From Hyphodiscus hymeniophilus (lineage: Eukaryota; Ascomycota; Leotiomycetes; Helotiales; Hyphodiscaceae), in NCBI GenBank assembly GCA_016508695.1, contig VNKQ01000018.1, positions 434,001 through 498,000 of the forward strand: 64,000 nucleotides of DNA, read 5' to 3'. The position numbers and the translations under genes are program-made. Of the stretch, positions 22,104 through 34,111 are shown one piece after another (position 1 is the first letter of the stretch; each line of letters opens with the position of its first letter). The notes beneath the pieces were generated by a model. It was not told the origin of the DNA. It did not search any database and worked only from the letters and a program-made list of their open reading frames with translations.

Positions 22104-23513
22104 GGTTGTCATCACTTGCGATTTAAGAATGATGTTGGACTTTGATGGTGATGATGGAGGACCCATGCACGGCTGCGTCGAGGTAGTCCCTGACTTGAGA
22201 TGATACCCATTCTGGGAGCTACTCATTCCTGTCTCGTATTATCGAGATCTGAAGACGATGATGATGGTTGTATTAATTCTTTATTAGACAAAGGCCAATC
22301 TCAGATGTATTCCTACACGCCTTTCTCTAAATACTGTCGATGGTGGCACTAACCATACCGGGGCTGGAAAAAGATGTGGAGAGACAAAACAGGCACTGAG
22401 TTTGGAATACTCCCACTTCGACTGGAGGTGGGTGCGCGGATTGGCCTATTAGGAAGCCACTCGATGTTCTCGCTGGATAGTAAGAGCTGAATGAAAAAAG
22501 AAGCAGGACGGCACGGCTGAGCAGGAGCTCGAAGAGTAGAAGATAACATAGATGATTGAAGGTAGGTGAGGGCCGATACTTCTGCCTTTGTCCTTGTCCT
22601 TGTCATTGCCATAGACTCCGTCGAAAGGCGTGGTGTCTCAAGCTCTTGTCGCGTGTCAGGCGATGTTGTTAAGAACGTACGAAACGCGTCGCAAGTCATC
22701 TTACAACTCCGTCCTCCGTCCTCCGGGGTCGTAGTCCGAGGCGGGTCACATGATATGACCTTCGGGAGTTCGTTTTGGGGGTTTGCCGGACGGCTTCCTG
22801 CTTTGGGTCATCCGGTTGATCAATCGGTGCGGAGAAGCTTCGAGTGTGGGGACTGCGGTAGTTCGGAGTTACCTAGGTCGAAAGCAGTAGTGCAAAGGCT
22901 CTATTGAGGAGTTGAGAACAGATGAAGATGGGAAATCAATATTGAAGCGGATAAGTCGATGGAGGTAGAGTGTCAATTGTGTGATGGGCTAACAGATACA
23001 GCTATAGATACACTCGATAATGTGCAGGTGCAGCGTGAACAGAGGGTAAACAGGGTAAATAAGGTAAATCCTGCTCAGATTTACCCCGCATACTCGTATA
23101 TGGAAAACGACCTGGACTGGATATCAGTCTGTACCTTACGGTACGTAGTGGATAAGTAGGGACTCTATCCACCCCACTCTGCCCTCACTTCCCATTCCGC
23201 TCCACTTCAACTTCCCAAGGGAAGCACTTCCTCTATTAAAGGCAAGCCGAACGAGGTCGCTGCTTTGGACCTTTACTTAATCCGACCGTAATCCCAATTC
23301 CCGATCCTGATCGAGCGACAAGGACTTTCATAAACTTGTCAGACTATTACTGTTGATGATCCACCAGGTCTCCTCTGTCAAGATCACCAGCTTCAAAAGA
23401 GTTGCTCCTCTCGTCAAATACAACACTTGCGAAAACCGTCTCCAGTCGCAGTCACTTTCGTCCCCTTACTCACAAACCCCTCATCCTCGACCTCCTCCTC
23501 GTCTCACAGCAAC
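22104..23513. other. intergenic, no secure gene
   Basis: Opposing open frames at 22349-22699 (minus) and 22566-22907 (plus) overlap each other and show no family signature. The last 300 bp before 23514 are rich in pyrimidines (CCTCCTCCTCG), typical of a fungal promoter and 5' UTR. Confidence 0.45.
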
Positions 23514-24704
23514 ATGAATAACACCCTCCGCCGAGCAGCAACTCGCTGTCTCCGGCCGTCACGATCCCAGGCTCATCCCCATTCTCAAAGACGACTCACC
23601 TCTCAAATCCGGCCCTTCAGCATTACCCCCGAACCTTCGATCCCTCCTCATCACGAGATCCTCCCTCACCACCCGATGCCGAAGCAGCAGCTCTTCACGA
23701 GGGCGCTTCCGGAGCCGCGCCAACATATCTAGGAACCACAAAGAGACTACCAGAGTTCAACCTGGTGGATAAGGTTGTGCTCGTGAGTGGTGCGGCGAGA
23801 GGTTTGGGTTTGGTGCAGGCGGAAGCTTTGCTGGAGGCGGGTGCTATTGGTATGTACCGTTTTCAAAGACGTTGGGTTCTTGTGGTCACGATGGGTGGGA
23901 ATGGCTCAATTGGACAGATTTGGAGGAATAAGTCGAGATTCATGCAGCAGCCAAACTAACATATGGCCTCTAGTCTATGCCCTCGACCGTCTCGATACCC
24001 CCTCTCCCGACTTCTCGCGGGTCCAAGCACGCGCAGAGAAAGAACTGGGCTCATCGCTCTCCTACCGACGAATTGACGTACGAGATGTGGAACAACTAAA
24101 TTCCATCATCGAGGAGATCGCCACGAAGCATGGCCGTCTCGACGGACTCATTGCAGCGGCCGGCATACAGCAGGAAACAACGGCGCTGGAATACACGGCA
24201 AAGGATTCGGATATGATGATGAGCGTCAATGTGACGGGGTGTTTTATGACTGCGCAAGCGGCTGCCAAACAGATGATCAGGTTTGGAAACGGGGGAAGTA
24301 TCGTTATGATTGCGAGCATGAGTGGCACGATTGCGAATCGGGTGAGTTTATGACCTTCATGTAAAATTGGGATGGCTGCTGACGATATTCAGGGACTCAT
24401 CTGCCCCGCCTACAATGCCTCTAAAGCTGCCGTCATCCAGCTAGGCCGTAACCTAGCTTCTGAATGGGGACAGTACGGCATTCGCGTGAACACGATTTCT
24501 CCTGGATACATCGTCACGGCGATGGTGGAGGCTTTATTTGAGAAATTTCCCGAGCGCAGGACAGATTGGCCTACGCAGAATATGCTGGGGAGACTCAGCA
24601 AGCCGGAGGAGTATCGTGGTGCGGCGGCGTTCTTGATTAGCGATGCTAGCAGTTTCATGACCGGAAGTGATCTGAGAATGGATGGTGGACACGCTGCTTG
24701 GTAA
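23514..24704 (+). CDS. short-chain dehydrogenase/reductase, N-terminal frame offset
   Basis: SDR with exons ending at 23849, then 23974-24341 and 24393-24704; introns of 124 and 51 bp. Motifs are VLVSGAARGLG (coenzyme loop), IAAAGIQ in the NNAG position, catalytic YNASK, and SPGYI. The C-terminal exon ends with GSDLRMDGG, the usual SDR finish. The problem is the 5' end. The best ATG (23514) opens an Arg-rich, presequence-like leader (NNTLRRAATRCLRPSRS...RPFSITP) suggesting mitochondrial targeting. That leader is two positions out of frame with the SDR body, whose own frame is open from 23522 but has no ATG. No acceptable intron fixes this, so an indel (real or assembly) near 23630-23690 is likely. 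If real, the gene may be inactive. Confidence 0.75.
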
Positions 24705-27412
24705 AGGGCTCGAAGTTATCTGCAGATTTCCGGATTTTTGTGATGTTGAGGTTTCGTGGTTCGGGAGAGAAGGAGCATGTTCTCGCAGCGAGTGGGTACG
24801 AGTACAGTGAGTGATCCGAGCATTCAGCAGCGGCGGCGATTCTAGGATAGTGCGGACAATCGAAGAACTTTGTACATACAAACAAAACCATCCTGAGCAT
24901 GAAAGGTTCCCGTACTTGCAACAAGCCGGAGATCTCGTTGCTCTAGGTCTGACCTTTTCTCGCTCTTTCTACTGCCTCTATTACGGTCTCCCATCCCTGA
25001 CCTCTCTCAAACCCCATCCCATCCACTAAAAGGGAACCCGACCGCTGGTTTCGTGAATGCCACATCTCTACTCGTCGAGATCCAAGAGTCCAACGCAGAA
25101 TCCTGATCGTGATCCGCCTTCCTGGTTGGTGGGTCGGCAGAGGAAAGCGGGGGTGCAGCATAGCAGACTCGGTACTCGAAGAAGGTAGGTAGGGTAGGTA
25201 GGTAAGGAAACAAACAGGCAGCTTCTCCCTCCCACCAACTGAGAGAGAGGGAGCGTCTAGACCTAGTATCTTGTTCGCTGTTTTTCCATTTCCATTTGGG
25301 TAGCATAAAAATGGGCTTAGGGTAATCAATGGCTTCGAAGCTTGCCTTTTGGAACGCAGACCTGATATCTTTCATAAAATGAGCAGCTGATTCAGTGGTT
25401 ACCAGGAGTGGTCCTTTCTAGATTTCATCTGCGGACGGGGTAATGAGTCGTTGTTTTAGAAATGCTCTTGATATATCACGCTGTTACGATCGTCTTTCTG
25501 GGAGACATGTCCTTGTGTCCTCTCACTCTCTCACCTAGCGACTACACTAACTCTGTATGAAAAATGTTGCTGGGTTATGGGAAGACCTTCATCCATCCTG
25601 CTCCTAGCCAAGAAAGACGGCGTTTTAAGTCTGTTCTTAAAAGCATGCAACTCGATCGGATTTCACACTACCCTTGCGTTATATTTGTTTTGGAGTTAGG
25701 TTGAATGTGATATATTGCCTTAAGGAAGAGAATGAGACCTAAGGTCAGAATTCCTTATTTGAGTGCGTGCGAGAGCTGCACGTGATCACAGGAATTCCTA
25801 CATGCCAATAAGTGAATCCCAAGGAATCGCATATTCCAATAATTTGTCCCCGACCGATATTGATAAGTGGTTGCTTTCGTTGTCTTGGAGTTTTTGGGTC
25901 TTTTCGAGGGGATTCTGATCTTACGTTTTCTTGACTTTGGTTCTTGGGATTGGCTTTCAGGCGGGTTTAGTCCAGACTTCAGCGAAGGGAGGTACTCATT
26001 AGTGAGCAGTCTTTGAGAACGCCGATGGGGAAATTGTAGTTTCAAGCCTCGACAGGAGCCGGTTTTCATCGTCTAAGGTATTCAAATACGGAACGAAAAG
26101 ACTCTGAGGCTGAGGCTGTCTATGAGAGGCCTACGCGGTATTCGTACAGTTTCCGAGGGAGGATGCTCAATAGACTGAGGATGTGATAAGAGACATGACT
26201 CAAACCACTCAATCAATACCCCTGGTCTTTTGTTGATCATCTTTCTTGTCGATGGAAGGGAACAAAGAAAAGGAATAAATAAAGTACACAATCCTCGGGT
26301 GTGAATGCATCTTGCTTCCATCAGCCTGTCTGGCACACCAGGAAACGGTCCGAAGATATCGGGAAAGCCGAACGTTAGGGGATAGCAGTCTTATTATTTA
26401 GTAGACTGCCCCCAGATATCATCAAACTGAAGCATAAAGAGCTCACCAGGAAGGTCGCGTATCCTCTCACACAGGCAAACATAGACTTCAAAATAGAATC
26501 CTCGACGGCGACGCCGATGGCTCAAACCTTGTGTGAGAAGTCTTTTCCGGCTTCAGAATCCTTGTCAGGCAATATCGGGCAGCTTTGATCCTCTTGGCCA
26601 AACCCTGAAGCCATGAAAAACAGTAAATGAAATCTGCGCGTCAGGATGTTATGGTAGTCCCATGAGTGGCCGCTTCCAGACTGTGGTCGTAGGGCTCGGT
26701 CCGGGGGCCCTGCAATCGTGAGGAGAAACGTCCGTCAGTATTCTTGCTCTCCATAATCTGGGGTCCGGGGGAAATGCCTTGAAACACAAGTTCTAAGTAA
26801 ACAATGCCGACAATTTTCACGGAGAATATGTCCTAAAGAAAGACATGAGCATAAGTGCTCGAGGGCCAAAATGCCGTCACGTCGGTACATTCTCGGCTGG
26901 CGTCAAATTCCACAATGACGGTCCCGCCAGTCGCCGATGATCGCTTTATTGGGAAGCGGGGAAGATCTTCTTGTGCACAGCTCGCAGGATTACTCTGTAT
27001 CATCATCAAACAACAACAGATCACCAGGGAACGCCTTGATTGGCTGTCGCAGGTGAGGTCCGAATAGCTTCATTTTCCATTCGTTGATTCCCACCGCAAA
27101 ACGGTCATGTGTTTTCACATGAGGGTTCTTGCCTCATTAGGCAGGAGCTGGCCGTGCAAAAGTGGGGTTGCCCCTGGCTGATCCCTCAATCTGGTGTGAG
27201 CAGTGGCCAAGAGGGGCTCGGCTTTTGAAGGACACTCCACTCTTCCCCGCACTATCAGAAAAATTAGATAAGTTTGCTCTCCCCCTTCTGCATCCTCCCC
27301 CATCTTCGACAGGACCCGACCACCCTCAAACTTGGGGCCCCGCATATCGAACATCGTACATCGTCCATCGCAGATTGTAGTAGCGTTAGCAGTCATTGTC
27401 GCCCAGCCCAGC
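24705..27412. other. long intergenic stretch, no gene seen
   Basis: 2.7 kb without a supported gene. Open frames on the minus strand (24943-25375, 25755-26069, 26082-26336) have no recognisable motif. A GGTA-type microsatellite sits at 25184-25207. The last few hundred bases are the promoter of the transporter gene. Confidence 0.45.
25184..25207. repeat. GGTA-type microsatellite
   Basis: About six near-perfect GGTA units (GGTAGGTAGGGTAGGTAGGTAAGG). Short and probably neutral. Confidence 0.8.
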
Positions 27413-29517
27413 ATGACAGACTCCAATATCGCCGCTGGAGATGCATCCCGTTATATAGGGTACGACGAAAAGGTCGAGGGCAACGAGGTCCACCAGGCGC
27501 CCCTCCACTTCCCGACCAAGGATGAACTTGATCATACCAAGTCCATGAACGAGGTCATTCAGAATGCGAAGACAGCTACGGAAAAGGAGCATAGAATGAC
27601 CTTGTGGCAAGGTATCAAGCTGTACCCAAAGGCCGTTGGGTGGAGTCTCCTGATTTCCACCTGTATCTGCATGGAGGGGTACGATGTTTGCTTGCTCAGT
27701 AACTTCTGTAAGGATTAACAAATTCTGCCGCGGGACTATCTCTAATCTAATCATCGAATAGATGGCTTCCCACAATTCAACGAAAAGTATGGCCAACAGC
27801 TATCAGATGGGACGTATCAAGTGCCTGCCCCGTGGCAGGCTGGTCTAAGCAACGTGGGTTTCTTTGAGTCGTGTATTCTACCATGCATTCTCTAACATGC
27901 TCTAAGGGTGCCAATGTTGGCGAAATCATCGGGCTCTTCATCAACGGTTGGGTATCGGAACGATTTGGGTACCGTTACACGGTCATGACCTGTCTGACCT
28001 TGATTGTGGGGTTTACCGCCATCTTCTTCACCGCCCAATCTGTGATCGACCTCCAAGTTGCTGAGATTCTCTGTGGTATTGTAAGTGACTGGCCTATGAG
28101 AGAGTAGATCTAAAGTTGACAATCTATAGCCGTGGGGAATTTTCCAGACGCTTACTATCACCTACGCTTCCGAAGTTTGTCCTGTCGCACTTCGTGGCTA
28201 TCTCACGACATATGTAAACTTCTGCTGGGGTCTCGGGCAGGTCATTGGTATCGGAGTCATCAAGTCTATGTTGGGCCGAACAGACGAATGGGCATATCGT
28301 ATTCCCTATGCTTTGCAATGGATGTGGCCTGTTCCACTCTTCATCGGGGTGCTTCTGGCGCCGGAATCACCTTGGTGGCTGGTTCGAAAAGGAAGAACTG
28401 AAGACGCGAAGAAAGCCCTGCTTCGATTGACAAGCTTGAATCGAGAAACCGATTTTGATGCTGATGAGACAATTGCCATGATGGTCCATACCACAGCGTT
28501 GGAAGAAAAGGTTTGCTGGGTCTTGGTCATTTGATATCGTTCTTATACTGACGTACGGGTTAGATCACCAAGGGTGCTTCCTACCTCGATTGCTTTAAGG
28601 GGACTGACAGACGGCGAACCGAAATCGTCTGCATGGTCTGGGCAATCCAGAATCTAAGCGGGAACTCATTTTCTGGTTATTCCACGTAAGCAGCTAGTCC
28701 AAAATTATATGACCCTTTCGCTCATATCGGATTTAGCTACTTCTTGGAACAAGCTGGACTGGAGCCTGCTAAAGCGTACGATTTTGCCTTAGGACAATAC
28801 GGCATTAACATGGTCGGAGTCTTCGGGGCGTGGTTCCTCATGAGCTGCGGTATTGGACGTAGATCACTCTACTTATTTGGCCTTGTGGGTCTTTGTGCTA
28901 TGCTCTTTATCCTGGGTTTCCTCGGGCTCGTGCCTAACGAACATAAAAAAGAGAGATCTCTTGCTACCGGCAGTATTATGTTGGTCTGGGCGATGTTCTA
29001 TCAGCTTTCGGTTGGAACAGTCTGCTATTCGTTAGTGGCGGAGTTGTCAACCAGGCGACTTCAAATCAAGACTGTTGTCTTAGGCCGAAACCTCTAGTTC
29101 GCCCCCACTCTTTACCGTCACCTTCGATCCTGATAACTAATGTTAGTAGCAATATTGTCGGTATAATCTGTAGTGTTCTCACACCATACATGCTCAATCC
29201 TGGAGCTTGGAACTGGGGCAACTACGCAGGCTTCTTCTGGGTTCGTTCTTCCTCCTTCTTTTTATAGCCGTCCCCTCAATTCTGACATCCTATAGGGTGG
29301 TATCTGCTTCTGCTGCATTATCTACACGTATTTCCGTGTCCCGGAGCCTCAAGGCCGATCATTCGCCGAACTCGATCTCCTCTTCGAACGCGGCATCAGC
29401 GCGCGCAAATTCGCCACAACGGATGTCGACGTATTTGGCGAGAATGTCGATAGCGGCGTAATGGCGCAATATGAAGAGAAGTTGGACCTACACCATGCTG
29501 AAAACATCGTGCGCTAG
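27413..29517 (+). CDS. MFS sugar transporter, maltose/alpha-glucoside permease type
   Basis: Plasma-membrane proton symporter of the major facilitator superfamily (sugar porter family), 578 residues. Exons: 27413-27707, 27762-27853, 27907-28080, 28130-28510, 28564-28685, 28737-29096, 29150-29240 and 29296-29517. The cytosolic N-terminus has about 75 residues. Membrane segments begin at VGWSLLISTCICMEGYDV. Family signatures are GANVGEIIGLFINGWVSERFGYR (loop 2-3), APESPWWLVRKGR after helix 6, and ELSTRRLQIKTVVLGRN. The second and third are characteristic of the maltose/alpha-glucoside permease branch. The C-terminal PEPQGRSFAELDLLFERGISARKF is the family's usual ending. All introns preserve frame. 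Substrate is inferred from the branch only. No alpha-glucosidase gene is adjacent. Confidence 0.92.
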
Positions 29518-30252
29518 TGCTAAGATTGGGACTTCCCGGCAGGTTGATTCGGTGATGATGTTGCGATTTCCTCGCGTCTCCTGTTCGTCTTTTGAGTAGA
29601 CCAGACATCAGTCCTGTCTGCTCCTCGTATTGCATTGTACTCTGCGCCGCACTGGTACTTTTATTGCACGACTATTTTTACGCTTCGTGGAGGCAGCGAT
29701 TCGGCATGTGAAGGGTTGGGTTGTCTGCAGGAGTCTATTCGGTCTTATTTTGGGTAGCATAGCATAGCGGGCACAAAGGAGTGGGACGACGGTATGTGGA
29801 TGTATTCAAGTTTTAACATTTACGATCTATCATTCACCCGAGTTCCATCAGTTTTCTCCCGACGCAATTGTGACGACAACCTCATTGAATGAAATCTCGT
29901 TTCCACTCCGGTCCGAGGGCCATTCTGGATATAGAGGGTTTATTCCGGCCATCCAGCATGTTTTGGGCCCAAAATATGGACAGGCGAAAGAACGCTTTCG
30001 AAAGGATTGGAAAGAAATGAAGAGCATTTTCTCAAGTTCTTGATCTTGCCATGTTATAATCTTTGTGCTCTTATGGGCTGCTACTCGTGATTCTGCCGGT
30101 ATTTACTATTTCCGAGCTTGATCTCAAATGACGGGAGTCAAGCCATACAAACGTGCAATGAAACCACAAATCCGTGTTCTTTTCTGAATCCGTCTAACTC
30201 CTTATCCAGATGATCATGCGTCTAATACACCAAGAAATCATCCACGCTAATC
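29518..30252. other. intergenic between convergent genes
   Basis: 3' flanks of the transporter (plus) and the DUF4188 gene (minus). No coding frame of note. Confidence 0.55.
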
Positions 30253-31280
30253 TCACTCCTCGTAATAATTCTTCCCAAACTTATCCACCTCTACATCCTC
30301 CCCACTCAACCCCCTCCGTCCATTACTCGTCTTCAGCCTCCCCCTATTCGCATCCAGCAACCCACTAACCCACTCATCCTGCACCCTCCCAGCCTCCGTC
30401 TTGCCCCCACGCCTCAGGTACGTCGTCGCGCCCAGCAGCACCGGCTGGAAATTGATGTACACACCCTCCCACATGCCCCTCGGCGCCTCGAACACCTCGT
30501 GCATGAACCCGATGTGCTTGTGCACGGACAGCGTCTTGTCCCACCACAGCCACGCCTCGCGGTGCAAGGGCGAGTGCGCGTAGGCGTGCACGTCGGACAG
30601 GCTGCGCCAGTACGAGATTATCATGTTCTCCGTGGCGCCGTTGTCGTCTCTGCGCGTGAAGCGGGTTTGGCCGAGGACTGTGTTTTCGTTAGAAGATAGA
30701 TTCCCGTCAGAATTCTCGGGCTTCTTGAGAGCGCGGAGAAGAGAAAGTAGGAAGAAAGGAAAACTCACACCCCGCATCCTGACTCATCGGATCCTCAAGC
30801 TGCGCAGACATCTTCGTCGTGAATTCATCCACTGTCCTGTAGTCCGGGGCGAAGATACCCAACGGGTGATTACTCTTCGCCGCCAGCAGGAGAATCGCTA
30901 CTTTCTCCTGCCCCGGCCCATTGAACTCCCCATTCCGATCTAGGACCTGCGGTGTGGATTTCTTGAACACCACGTCTCTGAGGTAGGGGTTGGGTTTGAA
31001 GCCTTTGGTGACGAGGACTACGTCGATGATGCGAATGCCTAGGAAGATGATCGCTGGCGTGACGGCGTATCTCGTGGGGAGGATCAGGACGAGGAGAGAT
31101 TGGAGGACGGCGCCGAGGAGGAGAGTCGTGCTGAGGTTGAAATCGACTTGGATGCCCTGATTTTGTTAGGATAAACGGAGAGGTGTTGGGGCAGAGACTT
31201 ACACCCCAGAGTTTCTGAATCCTCGTCTTGGCCGTGTTTGGGCGGACACTAAGCGGTGGGAGGATTGACTCGGAAGACAT
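30253..31280 (-). CDS. DUF4188 (monooxygenase af470-like) family protein
   Basis: Predicted protein of 296 residues. Exons are 31280-31203, 31156-30769 and 30677-30253; introns of 46 and 91 bp. After a short polar leader it has two hydrophobic helices early in exon 2 (LSTTLLLGAVLQSLLVLIL and AIIFLGIRIIDVVLV), so it is probably membrane-anchored. The body contains KVAILLLAAKSNHPLG and, after the last intron, MIISYWRSLSDVHAYAHSP...HIGFMHEVFEAP, the most recognisable DUF4188 signature with its conserved W, H and E residues. Members include a monooxygenase-like protein of the fumagillin gene cluster. The reaction here is unknown. The C-terminus is basic and disordered. Confidence 0.82.
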
Positions 31281-32266
31281 TCTTCGTGGTTTTCCCAGAT
31301 GATGATGATTTGGAAATTACTTGGTGAAGAAGTTGAGTTTTAGGAATTTGGATCTCGAAAGTTGGAAACGGTTGAGTCTTGTCAGATGGGAGCTTGATCC
31401 TTCTGTCAGACGCGATGGCGAGGCTGAACATTTATAGAACTCGAGCACAGCCTGCCCATCAAAACGGAAGCAGGCGTCCATCGACATGCTCAATGGTTAT
31501 TCGCAGCCAATGTTACGCATTCGGTATTTTACGAGTAGTTCGACTGGCGCACCAGTTTCCGTGTTGCAGTGTCGTTCGTGATTTGCCTTTCTCGGCCGTA
31601 GCGGGGCAGTGCGGCACGATGCATTCCCCCGCCTTGACAGTACTGGTATCCCTCCCCTTTCCGTCCATACTTGTATGAGCACACTACCATTATGCGGCCG
31701 TACGTAAAGCATCTCTAGAACCAATGACTACCACTGATTATTATGATTCTCATTATGATGACCATTTCATGTATCCCAAAGTGTGGAAATGCGTGCAACA
31801 GAGTCGGCTCTCTCCTCCTTCCGTTTGTCTCTTTCTCGATGCAAGCATGTCTTCTTCGAATCTAGCGGCACTAGACTCGTTGTCAAGGTCTTCGGGGAAA
31901 TAAGCATAATGCGACTATAAAATTTAGTTCAGGCTCGCCGTAAAGATGTTGTCTATCGAAGCTTGAGATATAGTACGGCCTATCAAATCTCGTCCTTGAA
32001 ATGCTGTGGTCTCACACAGGCAGGCCTGACACCAAGGCTTTTCTCATCACCATTTAAAGACTCCCTTCCAGCGGAATGTTTCTCGAGACTGTCTCTACCA
32101 AACTGCCTGGACCAGTACAGAACAACTCATGAGGTTTCACGGATCAGGACACAGGTTTGATAGGCAGTTTGCACCAGTAACAACATTTATTCTAAACGTG
32201 TATCGGGTCTGCTCATATTCCAGCCTCTGCAAGCATATATCTCATGAGCCCCAATACCCGGCCTAG
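31281..32266. other. intergenic, no gene seen
   Basis: Between the start of the DUF4188 gene and the 3' end of the F-box-type gene. Short frames at 31379-31724 and 31963-32160 lack motifs. Confidence 0.5.
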
Positions 32267-33625
32267 TCAAGATTCACCACCCCAATCCTCTCCATTGTCT
32301 GGCTCACCAATGGAAGACACCTCCGCCTTCTTCTCCGGAACCCGCTCTATAAACACAACCTTAATATCGCCCACCCAACCATCGTCTTTATACCCCAGCT
32401 CATTCAAGAGACTCTCCAGCTCCGCGCAAAATGCAAGTTTGACATGACGATCAATATCCTTGTCTTCAATCTCTAGCTCAATCCAGCGTAAACTCTTCAT
32501 CTTTAGCAAGCCATCCATTACCCATCCCGTTTGCGCATTAAGGAGTCCCCGCTTTTCGAAGTTCCTCTCTTGATCCAACTCGGCCTCCCCAGGATTTTCA
32601 TCCTTCCCACCTTCACCATTACCCGCAGTTTTCTTCCCATTCAAAGTAACACTTCCCTTAATACACAACCTCAACCCCCTAACTCCTTCCCACAGCCTGC
32701 AAAGTTCCCTCCACTCCCCCTTTCCATCCTTCTCTCCATAAGCCCCTGTACCCCCACCACCAATCCCGCCCCCTAATATCTCCATGCCCTGGACCCACAG
32801 ATCCCTTCCAAGCACCTCAACAGAGACATACCGCATAGCTCCACTTTGCCAAGGCCTGAGAGAGCGACTGAATTGTCGCGCTGCGTAGGCGCCGGAATGG
32901 AACCATTTGACAAAGCTGAAATGGGAGGTTGTGAAGGGTAGATACCGTGACTCGTTATAAATTTGGTTGCAAGAGATAAGGAGAGCGGTGGGGATTTTCC
33001 CTTGGATGCAGTGGGGCTGAGAGTTATGATGGGCTGGCGAGGGGAAGGAGAGACCCTGGGGCTTGAGTACTGAGGCACGGAGATCTTCTTTCTTTGAGGT
33101 ATCGCCGACAGGTGCTAAGTGTGCATGCCGGATCGGGTGGGAGAGAAGGACGTAGTGGTAGATGTGGAGACGAATCTCTAGGGGGACGGTGAGGAGTGTG
33201 AGTCTGGTTGCTGCAGGAGACAGTGGTGTTATTGGTGTCAGGATCTCCGGAAGGTGGGTTGGTCCTGGTGATGGATTCCTAGCTATTGAGATCGCTGGGT
33301 AAGAAGGGGAAATGAAATCAGGCCGTGACCGAGTTGTTGAAGTCATGACTTCTGCAATTGTTGTAGAGTGGGTGTATTTTGGTGGGAAGGAGAAATCGGG
33401 AGGTGGTCTGGAAGGGGACTTTCGAGCTGGATCTTGAATTGAGCACATCGTAAAGATATCTCGACAGGAAGACGGGAATTGCCCTCGGGAGAGATGAGGA
33501 GAGAGATACGTGCAGTATGATGGCGTAGAAAATTGTTCGAAAGGGAAATATCTATGAGCGGCGTACTTTTCGTCTAAGGGCATGTAATGTACCAAAGAAT
33601 GTCCACTACATCCGTAGCGCCTCAA
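32267..33625 (-). CDS. F-box-like fungal protein of unknown target
   Basis: Single-exon open frame, 452 residues from 33625 or 393 from the Met at 33448. The latter looks the better start because the first 59 residues are unusually Tyr/Ser/Cys-rich and lack order. The informative segment is RLTLLTVPLEIRLHIYHYVLL, which fits the short F-box-like leader (LPxEIRxxIY) common in fungal proteins. It is followed by ALLISCNQIYNESRYLPF, a typical downstream helix of the same family. The remainder has Gly-rich and acidic low-complexity stretches (GGGIGGGGTG, EIEDKDIDRH). Such proteins may be SCF adaptors or merely share the fold. Partner unknown. Confidence 0.75.
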   Translation of the reverse strand: MRRYGCSGHSLVHYMPLDEKYAAHRYFPFEQFSTPSYCTYLSPHLSRGQFPSSCRDIFTMCSIQDPARKSPSRPPPDFSFPPKYTHSTTIAEVMTSTTRSRPDFISPSYPAISIARNPSPGPTHLPEILTPITPLSPAATRLTLLTVPLEIRLHIYHYVLLSHPIRHAHLAPVGDTSKKEDLRASVLKPQGLSFPSPAHHNSQPHCIQGKIPTALLISCNQIYNESRYLPFTTSHFSFVKWFHSGAYAARQFSRSLRPWQSGAMRYVSVEVLGRDLWVQGMEILGGGIGGGGTGAYGEKDGKGEWRELCRLWEGVRGLRLCIKGSVTLNGKKTAGNGEGGKDENPGEAELDQERNFEKRGLLNAQTGWVMDGLLKMKSLRWIELEIEDKDIDRHVKLAFCAELESLLNELGYKDDGWVGDIKVVFIERVPEKKAEVSSIGEPDNGEDWGGES

Positions 33626-34111
33626 TGATCACTGACCTTGCTCGGGAGAAGACTGGAAGTCAGAATATAGGAATGTCATGGCAAAGAGCCGTTTATGTAA
33701 TTATCGGTGCTTACATGTCTGTGCGCCATGAAAAGGTCAGCCTGGTGAGCCGCAGATAGGGATGACTGTGAAAGCTTGCTTACTCCCGCCACTCGTACCG
33801 ATCACCTAATAGCAATCAAGAAATGATTGAAGACTGGATCCTGATTTGACGATATTTTGGCCGCCAATAGTTTGGAGTTGCAAGCTGGATTGTGCGGCAT
33901 ATCTTAAAATGGCCTACCGCTCCAAATGCCGTCGTGGGTGAGCAATTGGCAGTATTTGGCTTTTGATAGTCGTGTAGGCGATTTGATGACCATTTGTGAA
34001 AACCGCGTATGCATACACTTTCCTGAATAGGCTGTCGCGACATTTCGGCGGGTTGTTGTGGCTTACACCAAGATGTCGCTCATTTGGGGTGGCCAAAATG
34101 ATCTTCCACAT
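33626..34111. other. intergenic, no gene seen
   Basis: Lies upstream of the F-box-like gene and downstream of MED8, both on the minus strand. Short frames at 33816-34111 show no motif. Confidence 0.55.

Noticed and set aside
22349..22907. Opposing open frames of 116 and 113 codons
   Set aside because: They overlap each other on opposite strands and neither has a motif; probably the 3' flank of the dynamin gene.
24943..25375. Two overlapping minus-strand frames of 128 and 122 codons
   Set aside because: Different phases of the same DNA including a GGTA microsatellite; no motif in either.
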